The notes under the pieces are model-generated. The model was given only the letters and a program-made list of their open reading frames with translations, ran no database searches and was not told the origin of the DNA. From an uncultured Oscillospiraceae bacterium (GTDB taxonomy: Bacteria > Bacillota > Clostridia > Oscillospirales > Ruminococcaceae), in contig UQGL01000001.1 of NCBI GenBank assembly GCA_900540595.1, forward strand, positions 118,051-182,050: a DNA stretch of 64,000 nucleotides, written 5' to 3'. Position numbers and translations under genes: made by a program. Positions 33,026 through 42,381 of the stretch are shown here, piece by piece; within the stretch, counting starts at the first letter, position 1; each line of letters starts with the position of its first letter.

Positions 33026-35428
33026 TTAAATCCAGAATTGAACAAGGCGGCTGACGGTGTAATAAAGGGACGGATTCATGCCCTGCAGCCAAGGCTCCAT
33101 GGCGAACAGCGTGCAGAAGCGGTAAACGGCGGTGTATGCCACGGCGGCAGCCATGACCACGCGCAGCGCAGACAGTGCGGCAGCGGCGGTGGCATCCCCC
33201 ACGGCGGTGCGGCGGCTGAGTGCGCCCTCGGCACAGAACCAGCACAGCGCCGCCCCAACGAGCAGTACCGGGCTGTAATCCATCAGATAGCGGTAGAGCA
33301 CCCCGGCCATTTCGCAGTCCACAACGGTCATAACGACCATGGCGGCGATGCCGCCGTAGACAATGCCCGCCACAGCGCGGCGGTGGTGCAGACAGCGGCG
33401 GAACGCGGGCAGCAGCGGCAGCGCCAGCACCCACAGGTAGGGCGTGGCGGCCAGCATACCGCCGGTGAATTTCTCGCTGATGGTGCGAATGACGGCGTTC
33501 GTCTGGACGTCCGTCTCCCGCAGGAAGGGGAACACGCCTTGCCAGCTGGGCGGCTCAAACAAGCTGGTAAACACAGCAGGCCCGATGCGCACGGCATTGA
33601 AGCCGCGCTGGGTCATATCGTTGCCGGTCAGGTTGTAGTTGGCACCGAAGTCGAAGGGCGAACCGAACCGCGCGGCGTTGTACCACATCAGCCCGGCGGC
33701 AACTACGACAACCGGCAGGATAAAGGCGGCGGCCTCCCCTACCCCGGCGCGGCTGCGCAGCCGCTTTTGCCCGATGTACCGCTGCCAGAAGATGGGCACG
33801 GCCAAAAAGGCGAACAGTTCCATTTGAGGGCGACACCCGGCCACCAGCGCTACAAACAGGCTGCCAAAGGCAAGCCTGACTAAAAGCGCCCCGCGCTTTT
33901 CCACGGGGGTATTGGCGGCGGAAAGCCAGAGCCACAGCCCCAGCATCAGCAGTGCCGCACCGCAGAGGATGGCGTACTCATAAATGTAGGGACGCACCAG
34001 CAGGTAATACAGCTGGCTGCCCAGCACCACAGCGGCCACGGCCAGCAGGTACGCGGCGCTGGTGGTCCGCGGGAACCACCGGCGCACGGCCTGCCCCACC
34101 AAGCCGAAGCAGGCGGCAAGAAGCAGCAGCCCCAAAACGACCATGCAGGGCGCATAAGCCAAGTTCTGGATACCGGTCAGTGCCTCAAACGGCAGTTGGA
34201 ATAACAGACACGGTACGATACCAAAATAGACGTAATATCGCCCATTGTAGAAGGCGTGATCCCAGTGGATATCGTTGATCTGTGCCGCATCCCGCGCCCC
34301 GGCGTCGTAGGGGTTCTCCAACGCCAGCAGCTCGGCGGGCGGGTCGGCCTCCAAATCTAAGCGGCCGTTCAGCAGACTGTGGGCCAGCGCGCCGTACTGC
34401 TGGTAGACAAAGCTGACGGTGCTTTTGCCGTCCCAGAACGCGGTGTTGTAATCTTTCGTGGCAAGGCCGGTGTTGCTCGGCTCCCAGAAAGGCACGACCA
34501 CCACAAAGGCGGCCAGCACCAAGCCCAGCACGGCGGCTGCGGCGCGGTCGCACACATTGCCTGCCAGCCAGCGGCGGTGCCATAACCCGCTGGCCGGGCG
34601 CAGGCCATACAAGGTCAGCAAAGCCAGAAATACCGCGATAAAACGCAGAACCGAGAAATCCAGCGCCCGCGGAGCGTTCGCCGTGATGCCGCTGAAGGTC
34701 AGCGCCACCGGGAACTGCGCGTAGGTGGAGCTGTACCCGGCGGCAGTCAACGTCATCATGCCGACGTTGCCGGTCAGGTCCAGGCTGATGGTGTGTGTGC
34801 GCGGGGCCTGCAAGCCGATCTGCCAGCTGCCGAAGCGGGTCAGCTCGGTGTTGGCGGCGTCGGTGCCCTCAATGGTGAAAGTGACGGCGCTGTCCGCGTG
34901 GAGCGGGTCTGTGTCGTCACTGACCAGACCGTCAAACCGCAGGTTGTAGATGGGGTGGTCGATGTCCAAAAACCGCAGGTAGGTCCGCCCCTCGTCCAGC
35001 GAGATCGTACCCAGCCCACGCCCGACGTTGATGTTTTCGTCCAGGTAGTCAACGAGCTGGAACGGCTCATAGCTGTGGGTGTTGAAGTAGGCAACGTTGC
35101 CGACGAATACTTCCAGCCCCAGCGCCGTGACGAGCGGCAGCGGCACAACGGCTTTCAGCCCCTTGCGGCCAAAGCTGCGCAGCCCGGCGGTGACGAAACC
35201 GGTCCAGCCGTTCAGCGCTGTGACGGCCACGAGACGGAATGCATTGAAGCCGATGGTCAGCCCGGGGCGGTGGTAGGCAAAGCCGGCGAACAGCCAGGTG
35301 GCCAGCCATAGGCCGACGGCCCAGACGATGTCCTGCTTTATGACGCTGCGTCGCTGAAGCTTTCCGGGCAAAAGCCCGAACAGCGCAGAGACCAGCGCCG
35401 TGAGGAAGATCGTTATCAGGAAAAACAT
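33026..35428 (-). CDS. 800-residue polytopic membrane protein, possible GT-C glycosyltransferase
   Basis: About 14-16 hydrophobic segments. After two or three N-terminal helices there is a predicted external beta-rich domain (about 110-265: DYLDENINVGRGLGTISLDEGRTYLRF ... SWQIGLQAPRTHTISLDL), then a long helical core. Near residue 345 NTGLATKDYNTAFWDG and later HWDHAFYNGRYYVYFGIVPCLLF are conserved-looking extracytoplasmic loops. The pattern fits GT-C enzymes that use polyprenyl-phosphate sugars. The ATG at 35428 follows AAAGGAG by 13 bases; the longer open frame reaches into the previous gene and is rejected. Function is inferred from topology and context. Confidence 0.75.
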   Translation of the reverse strand: MFFLITIFLTALVSALFGLLPGKLQRRSVIKQDIVWAVGLWLATWLFAGFAYHRPGLTIGFNAFRLVAVTALNGWTGFVTAGLRSFGRKGLKAVVPLPLVTALGLEVFVGNVAYFNTHSYEPFQLVDYLDENINVGRGLGTISLDEGRTYLRFLDIDHPIYNLRFDGLVSDDTDPLHADSAVTFTIEGTDAANTELTRFGSWQIGLQAPRTHTISLDLTGNVGMMTLTAAGYSSTYAQFPVALTFSGITANAPRALDFSVLRFIAVFLALLTLYGLRPASGLWHRRWLAGNVCDRAAAAVLGLVLAAFVVVVPFWEPSNTGLATKDYNTAFWDGKSTVSFVYQQYGALAHSLLNGRLDLEADPPAELLALENPYDAGARDAAQINDIHWDHAFYNGRYYVYFGIVPCLLFQLPFEALTGIQNLAYAPCMVVLGLLLLAACFGLVGQAVRRWFPRTTSAAYLLAVAAVVLGSQLYYLLVRPYIYEYAILCGAALLMLGLWLWLSAANTPVEKRGALLVRLAFGSLFVALVAGCRPQMELFAFLAVPIFWQRYIGQKRLRSRAGVGEAAAFILPVVVVAAGLMWYNAARFGSPFDFGANYNLTGNDMTQRGFNAVRIGPAVFTSLFEPPSWQGVFPFLRETDVQTNAVIRTISEKFTGGMLAATPYLWVLALPLLPAFRRCLHHRRAVAGIVYGGIAAMVVMTVVDCEMAGVLYRYLMDYSPVLLVGAALCWFCAEGALSRRTAVGDATAAAALSALRVVMAAAVAYTAVYRFCTLFAMEPWLQGMNPSLYYTVSRLVQFWI

Positions 35429-35486
35429 GGGGCGCAGTCGGCTCCTTTCAGTGTGAATAAGGCTTCCCCCCCGAGGAAGGCTTTTA

Positions 35487-36539
35487 TCACTGTTTCGCGT
35501 ACTTTTCGATCTCGTGCAGCCAGAAATTGGCGGTGCGGTCCCAGCTGTATTTCTGCAGGACCTCGTCAGGGGCGGCCACGGGCTGGGCGGCCAGCTTGTC
35601 AAGGTCGGTGTCGTAGTCATAGGGGTCAAAATACCGCGCCGTATTGCCGTACAGCTCGGGCAGGCAGGTGGCGTTGGCCAGCGCGATGGGCGCACCAAGC
35701 GCCAGTGCCTCCAGCGGCGGGATGCCGAAGCCTTCAAACACGGCAGGGTGCAAAAACAGCTTGCAGTGCTTCATCAGGGCAGCGTTCTCGGCGTCCGAGA
35801 CATAGCCGGGGTAGAAAACATTGTGGGTATCCTTGGCCTCGGTGTCATCGCCGAAGGCGCGCAGATCCTTGCCGCCCGCGACCACAAAGGTCTTGTCGGG
35901 GTTGCGGCGGGCGACCTCGCGGATCCATTTGAAGTTCTTGTGCTTCGCCAGACTGCCGAGCGCGTAATAATACTCCCCTTTTACAACGCCGGGCATCTTG
36001 TCAAAGATGCTCTCGTCAGGGGTGACGCCCTTCATATGCTCCCAGCCGTTGTAGGTTATGCCGATCTTGTCCAGCGGGATGCCCAGCTTCTCGCTGATGA
36101 GGTGGCGCTGGTTGTCGCTGACGGTGAACACCCGCTGTGCAAACCATTTGGTGGACAGACAGTGCACCCAGAACTTGAAGCGGAAAAAGCCCTTGTCGGT
36201 ATCCATGACGAGCGGGCGGATGTCGTGCAGCACCACAACACTGCGCTTTGTCAGCAGCATATCGCTGGCAAGGCCGACATAAAAGGCGTGGGTGCGGCGC
36301 AGATAGGCGGGCAGCACGGCCAGATTGTAGAAATATTTGACGGCCTTGAGCGGCACGAGCCGGATGTTTTTCAGCTCCGGCAGGTGGATGGGGCGGCCGT
36401 CGTCCCGGTAGGCAATGCGGACATCCAGACCGGTGCCCTCGATGAGTTTGTCCAGACGCACCACAGTTTCATAGACATAGCGCGGGATGCCGGTGATGTT
36501 GTCGCACAGCACCGTGCCGTTGATGACGATGGGGTTCAA
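35487..36539 (-). CDS. Family 4 glycosyltransferase (GT-B)
   Basis: A 350-residue GT-B enzyme. IVINGTVLCDNITGIPRYVYE at the N terminus and FEGFGIPPLEALALGAPIALANATCLPELYG near residue 285 (the E-x7-E donor-binding motif) define the family. The start is a TTG at 36539 overlapping the previous stop as TTGA; AAGGAGG lies 7 bases upstream, which decides this start. It would add a sugar to the lipid-linked repeat unit in the cytosol. Confidence 0.88.
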   Translation of the reverse strand: MNPIVINGTVLCDNITGIPRYVYETVVRLDKLIEGTGLDVRIAYRDDGRPIHLPELKNIRLVPLKAVKYFYNLAVLPAYLRRTHAFYVGLASDMLLTKRSVVVLHDIRPLVMDTDKGFFRFKFWVHCLSTKWFAQRVFTVSDNQRHLISEKLGIPLDKIGITYNGWEHMKGVTPDESIFDKMPGVVKGEYYYALGSLAKHKNFKWIREVARRNPDKTFVVAGGKDLRAFGDDTEAKDTHNVFYPGYVSDAENAALMKHCKLFLHPAVFEGFGIPPLEALALGAPIALANATCLPELYGNTARYFDPYDYDTDLDKLAAQPVAAPDEVLQKYSWDRTANFWLHEIEKYAKQ

Positions 36540-37690
36540 TCCAGTTCCTCCTTCTCCCAGTGGGAGCAGTCCAGCAGCTCCTGCTGCCAGTCGGCCATGC
36601 GGCGCTCGCAATACTCCTTCAGCTCGCGCTCAAAGCGCTCCTCACTGAAGGAGCGGCTGTGCTCACGGATTTCTTCTTTAGAATAAGCCACACCGTCGCG
36701 CTCAAAGCGCTCGATGCAGTCGGCAAGGCTTTCGACCGTCTGTTCCTTAAACCAATAGCCGGTTTTGCCGGGGCGCACACTCTCGCACGCGCCGCCGCGG
36801 CCGTAGGCCAGCACCGGCGTACCCGCGCTCTGAGCCTCCACCGGCGTGATGCCGAAGTCCTCTTCACCCGGGAAAAGGAACGCCTTGGCCCGCAGGTAGT
36901 AGCTGCGCACTTCCTCGTCGGAAAGGCCGCCGCCCAGAAATTCCACGGTCGGGCCGGCCATAGCCTTGAGCTTTTCCAGCTCTCCCCCGCCGCCGATGAC
37001 GACAAGGCGTTTGCCCAGTCTGGTGCAGGCCTGCACGGCGAGATCGACCCGCTTATACCATGTAAGGCGGCCGACTGTGAGGTAAAAGTCCTCCTTTTCG
37101 ACAAAGGGACTTTCGTTGATATGGCAGCAGGGGTAGATGACATCGCTGTCACGGCGGTAGTACTTTTTGATGCGCTGGGCGATATAATGCGAGTTGGCGA
37201 TAAAATAGTCCACCCGGTCGGCGGCGCACTTGTCCCAGATGCGCATCTTGTGCATCTGCCCCGGCATGACGAGGCGGGCAAGCCAGTTGGCATTGGCGCG
37301 GTAGGTGTAGTAAAAATCCCACACATAGCGGATGGGCGTATGGCAGTAGCAGATATGCACGGCATCCGGGCGGGTGATGACGCCCTTTGAACAAGAGGAG
37401 GACGATGACAGCACGAGATCGTACTCAGTCAGGTCGAACGCCTCAAAGGCACCGGGCATCAGCGGCAGCATGGCCTTGTACAGCTTGTTGGAAAACGGCA
37501 CCTTCTGGAACCAGCTGGTGCGGATGTCGTAGCTTTTGAACCACTCCGGCATGTTTTTGGGATCGTACACAAGGGTGTAGATGACAGCATTGGGGAAAAC
37601 ATGCTTCATGGCATCGACCACGCGGTCGCCGCCGGCATAGCCGACGAGCCAGTCATGCACAATGGCGACCTTGGGCTCCTTTTTGCTCAT
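36536..37690 (-). CDS. Family 4 glycosyltransferase (WbaZ-like)
   Basis: A 384-residue GT-B enzyme with KVAIVHDWLVGYAGGDRVVDAM at the start, HICYCHTPIRYVWDFYY near 118, and FPGEEDFGITPVEAQSAGTPVLAYGRGGACESV carrying the E-x7-E motif. This set resembles the WbaZ-type mannosyltransferases. ATG at 37690 is chosen since AGGAG is 8 bases upstream; the frame also has a GTG at 37699. It is the second gene of the surface polysaccharide operon. Confidence 0.9.
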   Translation of the reverse strand: MSKKEPKVAIVHDWLVGYAGGDRVVDAMKHVFPNAVIYTLVYDPKNMPEWFKSYDIRTSWFQKVPFSNKLYKAMLPLMPGAFEAFDLTEYDLVLSSSSSCSKGVITRPDAVHICYCHTPIRYVWDFYYTYRANANWLARLVMPGQMHKMRIWDKCAADRVDYFIANSHYIAQRIKKYYRRDSDVIYPCCHINESPFVEKEDFYLTVGRLTWYKRVDLAVQACTRLGKRLVVIGGGGELEKLKAMAGPTVEFLGGGLSDEEVRSYYLRAKAFLFPGEEDFGITPVEAQSAGTPVLAYGRGGACESVRPGKTGYWFKEQTVESLADCIERFERDGVAYSKEEIREHSRSFSEERFERELKEYCERRMADWQQELLDCSHWEKEELD

Positions 37691-37723
37691 TACAGACACT
37701 CCTGTCCGATAACGCAGAATGCG

Positions 37724-39136
37724 TTACTGCAATTTTTCGTCATTGACCATCTTGCCGCCGAACACCGTGCGGAAGATGATCTTGATGTCAAGCGCTACGG
37801 TCCAGTTTTCGATATACCAGATGTCGTAGCGGATGCGCTCGGCAATGTCGGTATCGCCGCGCAGGCCGTGGATCTGCGCCCAGCCGGTGCAGCCGGGGCG
37901 GACCTGCTGGCGCACCAGATAGCGCGGGATCTCCTCCTTGAAATGCTCTACATGGTAGGGCACCTCGGGCCGCGGGCCGACCAGAGACATATCCCCCTTC
38001 AGCACATTGAAGAACTGCGGCAACTCGTCAAGGCTGCATTTGCGGATAAAACTGCCGAAGTGGGTCTTGCGCGGATCATAATCGGTGGACCAGCCGGTCT
38101 GCTGCTGCACATTGACCCGCATTGAGCGGAATTTGTACATCATAAAGGGCTTTTTGTTCAGGCCGATGCGCTCCTGCTTAAAGATGATCGGCCCGGGGCT
38201 GGACAGCTTGACGCCGATGGCGGTCGCCAGCATGATGGGGCTGGTCAGGATAATCAGAATCAGGCTGCCGATAATATCCAGCCCGCGCTTGACGGCGGCG
38301 TTGAGCAGGTTGTCAAAGGGCGTCTGCCGCACATTGATCAGCTTGCACTCGTCCAGCACATCGATCGTGGGGCGTGCGGGCAGATAGTCACTGTAGAACG
38401 GTACCATCGTGATGCGCACGCCGTTTTTGTCGCAGGCGGCAAAGACATGGGGCAAAAGCTCGATCTCGTCTGCCTCCAGCGCAACGACGACCTCGTCCAC
38501 CGGTATTTCATCCAGCCTGGCGGTCAGGCTGTCGTACCCGCCCAAGAATTTCACGCCCAGGCCAGGCTCCTCGACCTTGGCCAGATAGCCGTCCACAACA
38601 AAGCCGTAGTAGGGGTTATGCTCCAGCGCGCGCAGATAAAGCGCGGCCGATTTGCCGCCGCCTACCAGCAGGATATGGCGCAGACCCAGCCCCTTGCGGC
38701 GGCGGGCGCGATCCACCCAGCGCAGGACCATCCGCTCAAAGACAACGGCGGCCGTGGCCAGCAGATAGAACAGCGCCAGCACGATGCGGGAATAATCGTC
38801 AAGGTGCATCAGGTAGAGCGCGGCGACAAAGATCATGATGCCTGCCGCGTTGATAACGACAATTTTGGTGCAGCGCTCCGCCAGACCGTGCAGGCGGGCG
38901 TTGGAATAGATGCCCGCGACCCAGTAGATGAGCACCAGCACGAGTGAGGTGCCCAGCCCTGCAAGAATGTTGCGGGGGTCGCGCGCTACGGCCAGCGCGG
39001 GGCCGGCGCCGCCCGGCTCAAAGAACCGGACAAAGTTGAAGCGGATATAGTTGGCAAGCAAAAAGCCGATGAAAAGCAACGCTGCATCAAGCAGCAGATA
39101 CAAAAGGCTTTTGATGCGTTGGTTTTTTTCCAGCAC
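37724..39136 (-). CDS. Polyprenyl glycosylphosphotransferase (WcaJ/CpsE type)
   Basis: Transfers a sugar-phosphate to undecaprenyl phosphate, starting an exopolysaccharide or capsule repeat unit. The 470-residue protein has four or five N-terminal membrane helices, a Rossmann-like CoA-binding region ([32 protein letters not shown]) and the catalytic C-terminal domain [18 protein letters not shown]...[21 protein letters not shown]...[22 protein letters not shown]. The start is GTG at 39136 with GGGAGGG 8 bases before it. First gene of the operon. Confidence 0.95.
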   Translation of the reverse strand: MLEKNQRIKSLLYLLLDAALLFIGFLLANYIRFNFVRFFEPGGAGPALAVARDPRNILAGLGTSLVLVLIYWVAGIYSNARLHGLAERCTKIVVINAAGIMIFVAALYLMHLDDYSRIVLALFYLLATAAVVFERMVLRWVDRARRRKGLGLRHILLVGGGKSAALYLRALEHNPYYGFVVDGYLAKVEEPGLGVKFLGGYDSLTARLDEIPVDEVVVALEADEIELLPHVFAACDKNGVRITMVPFYSDYLPARPTIDVLDECKLINVRQTPFDNLLNAAVKRGLDIIGSLILIILTSPIMLATAIGVKLSSPGPIIFKQERIGLNKKPFMMYKFRSMRVNVQQQTGWSTDYDPRKTHFGSFIRKCSLDELPQFFNVLKGDMSLVGPRPEVPYHVEHFKEEIPRYLVRQQVRPGCTGWAQIHGLRGDTDIAERIRYDIWYIENWTVALDIKIIFRTVFGGKMVNDEKLQ

Positions 39137-39172
39137 CTGTGGTGCCCTCCCTGAATCGAAAAATACTGTGCC

Positions 39173-39252
39173 GCAGGGGCGGAGCTTTGCCCCGCCCGGT
39201 CATGCGGCAGCAGACGCAGCGTTCCGCGGGCGGAGCAGAGCCCCGCCCCTGC
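39173..39252. repeat. 80-bp palindromic element, family B copy 1
   Basis: Ends GCAGGGGCGGAGC and GAGCCCCGCCCCTGC; inside are GGGGCGG...CCGCCC-type hairpins. It lies in the leader between the promoter at 39285 and the wcaJ-type gene. Similar copies are at 43333 and 45664. Confidence 0.8.
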
Positions 39253-39284
39253 AGAGTGTTGGGTACAAAAGATTTAAACAACCC

Positions 39285-39313
39285 ATTCTATCATATTTTT
39301 GCCGCTATTGCAA
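39285..39313 (-). promoter_or_regulatory. Promoter of the polysaccharide operon
   Basis: TTGCAA (39313-39308), 17-bp spacer, TAGAAT (39290-39285) on the minus strand, beginning 2 bp from the WYL gene stop. Confidence 0.65.
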
Positions 39314-39314
39314 A

Positions 39315-40310
39315 TCAGCGGTACAATTCCTGCAGCTGGTCGAGGGTCTTTTTCATCTCGGCGCGGACCTCCGGCGGGCCGGACACAACAACGCCGGTGC
39401 CGAAGCCTGCCACCCAGCCGAAAAACTGCGGGCTGACCTGAATCTCGGCCGTCATGGTAAAATGCTCGCCGTCTGCGCAGGGCACCAGCACCGGCCCGGT
39501 GCCGAAGCGGTCGATCATCGCCCCGGCAAAGCGGTTTTCGCACAGCAGCGTCACCCGCTTGAGGGGGCCGTTGAACATGCCGAACATCTGCTGCATGTAG
39601 GTGTTTACATCAAAATTGGCGTACTCATCGGCGCCCTCGCGGGTCGTGTCGGGCAGGGGGCGGACATTCTGCATCTTGTCAACGCGGTAGTGCTTCAGGC
39701 GGCCGTCCGTATAGGCGATGAGATAGTAGTTGCCGTTTTCCCACACCAGCACCCACGGGCTGACGCAGTACAGCTGGCCGTCATGGCGGGGGGTCATCCG
39801 CTTTTGCAGGTTCCAGTCGCAGTATTTGAACTGCACCTGCTGCCCGGCCGTGATGGCAGAGTGCAGCGCATCAACGGTATACAAAATCTTTTCGTCGGTG
39901 CTTTTGATCCGGCCGCTGACAAGGACCTTGCGGTCAAGCTCCTCCTGCCGGTATTTGGAGGTGAACTGCCCGAGCTTGTCGATGAGAATCTTGGACTTGC
40001 GCGCTGTGATGAACTTGCTGGCGTAGACGGCGTCCACAAGCAGCTTCAGCTCGGCCAGCTCAAAGGGGGCCTCGGTCATATAATAGCCGCCGCCGCGCCC
40101 GCGCTGCTGTACGATCTCGTACGGGGAGTCCGGCATGTTGTTCAGCGTGTTCAGGTCGTCATAGACGCTCTTGCGCTCGGCAACAACGCCGCGCTCCTGC
40201 AGGCGCTCCACCAGCTGCGGGACACTCAGGGGGTGCTTCTCGTCCGTTTCGCGGGCGAGGATGTCCAAAAGGACAAGCAGTTTGCGTTTCTGGCCTTCTT
40301 TGCGCGGCAT
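39315..40310 (-). CDS. WYL-domain transcription regulator
   Basis: A 331-residue regulator. An N-terminal winged helix (KRKLLVLLDILARETDEKHPLSVPQLVERLQERGVVAERKSVYDDLNTL) is followed by the WYL domain (about 135-215, VSPWVLVWENGNYYLIAYTDGRLKHYRVDKM) and a WCX-type C-terminal domain. WYL proteins sense ligands, often nucleic acids or nucleotides, and regulate stress, defence or metabolism. No defence genes lie next to it; the target may be itself or the polysaccharide operon downstream. AAAGGAGCC precedes the ATG at 40310. Confidence 0.9.
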   Translation of the reverse strand: MPRKEGQKRKLLVLLDILARETDEKHPLSVPQLVERLQERGVVAERKSVYDDLNTLNNMPDSPYEIVQQRGRGGGYYMTEAPFELAELKLLVDAVYASKFITARKSKILIDKLGQFTSKYRQEELDRKVLVSGRIKSTDEKILYTVDALHSAITAGQQVQFKYCDWNLQKRMTPRHDGQLYCVSPWVLVWENGNYYLIAYTDGRLKHYRVDKMQNVRPLPDTTREGADEYANFDVNTYMQQMFGMFNGPLKRVTLLCENRFAGAMIDRFGTGPVLVPCADGEHFTMTAEIQVSPQFFGWVAGFGTGVVVSGPPEVRAEMKKTLDQLQELYR

Positions 40311-40349
40311 AGCAACGGCTCCTTTCCGGCTGTGAACAGATATAGTCCT

Positions 40350-40378
40350 ATTATACACCCTATAAAGGGAGAGGGCAA
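40350..40378 (-). promoter_or_regulatory. Promoter of the WYL regulator gene
   Basis: TTGCCC (40378-40373), 17-bp spacer, TATAAT (40355-40350) on the minus strand. The spacer holds the small palindrome CCCTTTATAGGG, a possible operator. Confidence 0.75.
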
Positions 40379-40430
40379 GAGGGCTGGTGACGATTGTACG
40401 CAGGATTTCGGAACGAGGGGGACGGCTGCA

Positions 40431-40560
40431 AAAGCCCCTCCGGCCTCGCATGCTCGGCCACCTCCCCGCTATGCGAGGAGGCTTTCACGCGGGCAAAGCC
40501 CGCGCAAAGAGGCTCCCCACAATGTGGGGAGCTGGCCGCGTAGCTGGCCTGAGGGGCTTT
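40431..40560. repeat. Palindromic intergenic element, family C copy 1
   Basis: Ends AAAGCCCCTC and GAGGGGCTTT with inner hairpins (CTCCCCGCTATGCGAGGAG, GGCTCCCCACAATGTGGGGAGC). A shortened relative is at 58919-58977. Confidence 0.75.
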
Positions 40561-40562
40561 GA

Positions 40563-41450
40563 TTACATCTCCATCTCCGCCAAAAGCTCCCCCAAATCCG
40601 CAAAAATATCTGTCGGCAGCATGGCGGTCATGCTGCGGCGGTTAGCGCAGCGGTCGGCAGCGGCCCCGTGGAGCCATACGGCGGCGATGGCGGCATCCTC
40701 GGGGCTGCGGCCCTGCCCAAGTCCTGCGGCCAGCAGCCCGGCGGTCAGCCCGGCCAGCACATCCCCGCTGCCGCCCCGGGCCAGCCCGGCGTTGCCAGTG
40801 TTGTTGTGCCAGAGCGTGCCGTCCGGCTTGGCCACCAGCGTGCCGCTGCCCTTTAAAACGGCGATGCAATCGTATTTTTCCGCAAGCTGCCGCGCGGCCT
40901 GCGCCCGGTCGGCCTGAATCTCGGCCACGGTTGTGCCCAGCAGTCGCGCGGCCTCGCCGGGGTGCGGCGTCAGGATCGTGTTGGCGGGCAATCCGCCCCG
41001 GAATTTGCCGGCAGCCAGCGCGTTCAGGACATCGGCGTCCAGCACAGCCCCGCGCCATGGGGCATTTTTGCCCAGCAGGGCGCGGCATACCTCGGGGGCG
41101 CTCTCCCCCAGCCCGGGGCCGGCCAGCAGGACGGCGCTTCTGTCGGCAAACCAGTCCCGCAGGGCGGCAGCGTCATGCGGGTGGATGCCGCCGTTGGCCG
41201 CCGTGCGGCAGCCGCAGGCACAGCACTCAGGCGTGCGGGCCAGCACCAGCTGCACAACAGGCTCCACGCTGGCCAGAAAGACCAGCCCGGCGCCGCCGCG
41301 CAGCGCCCCCTCTGTGCAGAGTGCAGCCGCGCCGCGGTAGGCCATGCTGCCTGCCGCAGCCAGTACGCTGCCATAACTCCCCTTGTTGCTGTCTGCCCGG
41401 CGCTCCGGCAGCAGCTGCTTTACCAGCTCTTGTGTGATCTCGCGCTGCAT
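40563..41450 (-). CDS. nnrD: ADP/ATP-dependent NAD(P)H-hydrate dehydratase
   Basis: Repairs hydrated NADH and NADPH. The 295-residue ribokinase-like protein has NKGSYGSVLAAAGSMAYRGAA at the N terminus, LLAGPGLGES, ILTPHPGEAARLLG and the nucleotide-binding NTGNAGLARGGSGDVLAGL, all diagnostic of the CARKD family. The epimerase domain of fused NnrED is missing, so this is the stand-alone dehydratase. GGAGGG lies 7 bases before the ATG at 41450. Confidence 0.93.
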   Translation of the reverse strand: MQREITQELVKQLLPERRADSNKGSYGSVLAAAGSMAYRGAAALCTEGALRGGAGLVFLASVEPVVQLVLARTPECCACGCRTAANGGIHPHDAAALRDWFADRSAVLLAGPGLGESAPEVCRALLGKNAPWRGAVLDADVLNALAAGKFRGGLPANTILTPHPGEAARLLGTTVAEIQADRAQAARQLAEKYDCIAVLKGSGTLVAKPDGTLWHNNTGNAGLARGGSGDVLAGLTAGLLAAGLGQGRSPEDAAIAAVWLHGAAADRCANRRSMTAMLPTDIFADLGELLAEMEM

Positions 41451-41451
41451 C

Positions 41452-41479
41452 TTGCATCCCTCCGCAAATGTATTATAAT
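41452..41479 (+). promoter_or_regulatory. Promoter of the sirtuin gene
   Basis: TTGCAT (41452-41457), 16-bp spacer, TATAAT (41474-41479), between the divergent nnrD and sirtuin genes. Confidence 0.65.
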
Positions 41480-41527
41480 AGGTACAGTATAATCCATTTG
41501 CAGAAAAAGTGAAAGGGGCAGTTTTGC

Positions 41528-42265
41528 ATGGTTCCGGCATTGGAAGAAATTTTGGCGGGCACAAAAAACATGGTGTTTTTCGGCGGCGCGGGCGTATCGA
41601 CCGAGAGCGGCATCCCGGATTTCCGCTCGGTGGACGGGCTGTATCACCAGAAATTCAAGTATCCGCCCGAGACGATGCTCTCCCACAGCTTTTATGAGCG
41701 GCACACCGCAGAATTTTTTGATTTCTACCGCCAAAAGCTCATCGTACACGGCGCGGTGCCCAATGCGGCCCACCGGCGGCTAGCGGCGCTGGAGCGCGAG
41801 GGTAAGTGCAAGGCGGTCGTGACCCAGAATATTGACGGGCTGCATCAGGCCGCCGGCAGCAGGGTCGTCTATGAGCTGCACGGCTCAACGCTGCGCAACT
41901 ATTGCACCCGCTGCGGCAAGTTTTTCCCTGTGCAGTTCATTGAGGCAGCAGCCGGAGTCGGGGACGGTGTCCCCCGCTGCGATGCGTGCGGCGGCATCGT
42001 CAAGCCCGATGTCGTGCTGTACGAGGAGGGACTGGACGAGGAAACGATGGAAAATGCCGTCAGGGCGATCTCCCGCGCCGATACCCTCATTGTGGGCGGC
42101 ACCAGTCTGGCGGTCTATCCGGCGGCGGGGCTGCTGCGGTATTTCCGGGGTGAAAATCTGGTGGTCATCAACAAGCAGCCCACCCCGGCGGACGGTATGG
42201 CGAATCTTTTGATCCGGGGGCCGATCGGCCGTGCACTGGACCCGGCTGCCCCGGAAGAAAGTTAA
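41528..42265 (+). CDS. cobB: NAD-dependent protein deacylase (sirtuin)
   Basis: Removes acyl groups from lysines using NAD, giving nicotinamide and O-acyl-ADP-ribose. The 245-residue protein has GGAGVSTESGIPDFRS (NAD pocket), TQNIDGLHQAAGS with the catalytic His in VYELHGS, and a zinc site CTRCGKFF...RCDACGG. AAAGGGGC precedes the ATG. It is divergent from nnrD, so two NAD-related genes share this control region. Confidence 0.94.
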   Translation: MVPALEEILAGTKNMVFFGGAGVSTESGIPDFRSVDGLYHQKFKYPPETMLSHSFYERHTAEFFDFYRQKLIVHGAVPNAAHRRLAALEREGKCKAVVTQNIDGLHQAAGSRVVYELHGSTLRNYCTRCGKFFPVQFIEAAAGVGDGVPRCDACGGIVKPDVVLYEEGLDEETMENAVRAISRADTLIVGGTSLAVYPAAGLLRYFRGENLVVINKQPTPADGMANLLIRGPIGRALDPAAPEES

Positions 42266-42303
42266 ATTTTACACAAAAGTCCATAGTTTTTTGCAAAAAG
42301 GCA

Positions 42304-42333
42304 TTGCAAATGGTGGTGTGACTTTGTTATGAT
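42304..42333 (+). promoter_or_regulatory. Promoter of the HAD gene at 42382
   Basis: TTGCAA (42304-42309), 18-bp spacer, TATGAT (42328-42333). Confidence 0.6.
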
Positions 42334-42381
42334 AGATACATAGTGCTTTTATAGGCAGGTAAAAAGAGGGGGCTGGCTTTT

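Noticed and set aside
35429..35737. N-terminal extension of the 800-residue membrane protein
   Set aside because: The extra about 100 codons overlap the end of the GT4 gene in another frame and give Arg/Ser/Pro/Thr-rich nonsense; AAAGGAG before 35428 marks the true start.
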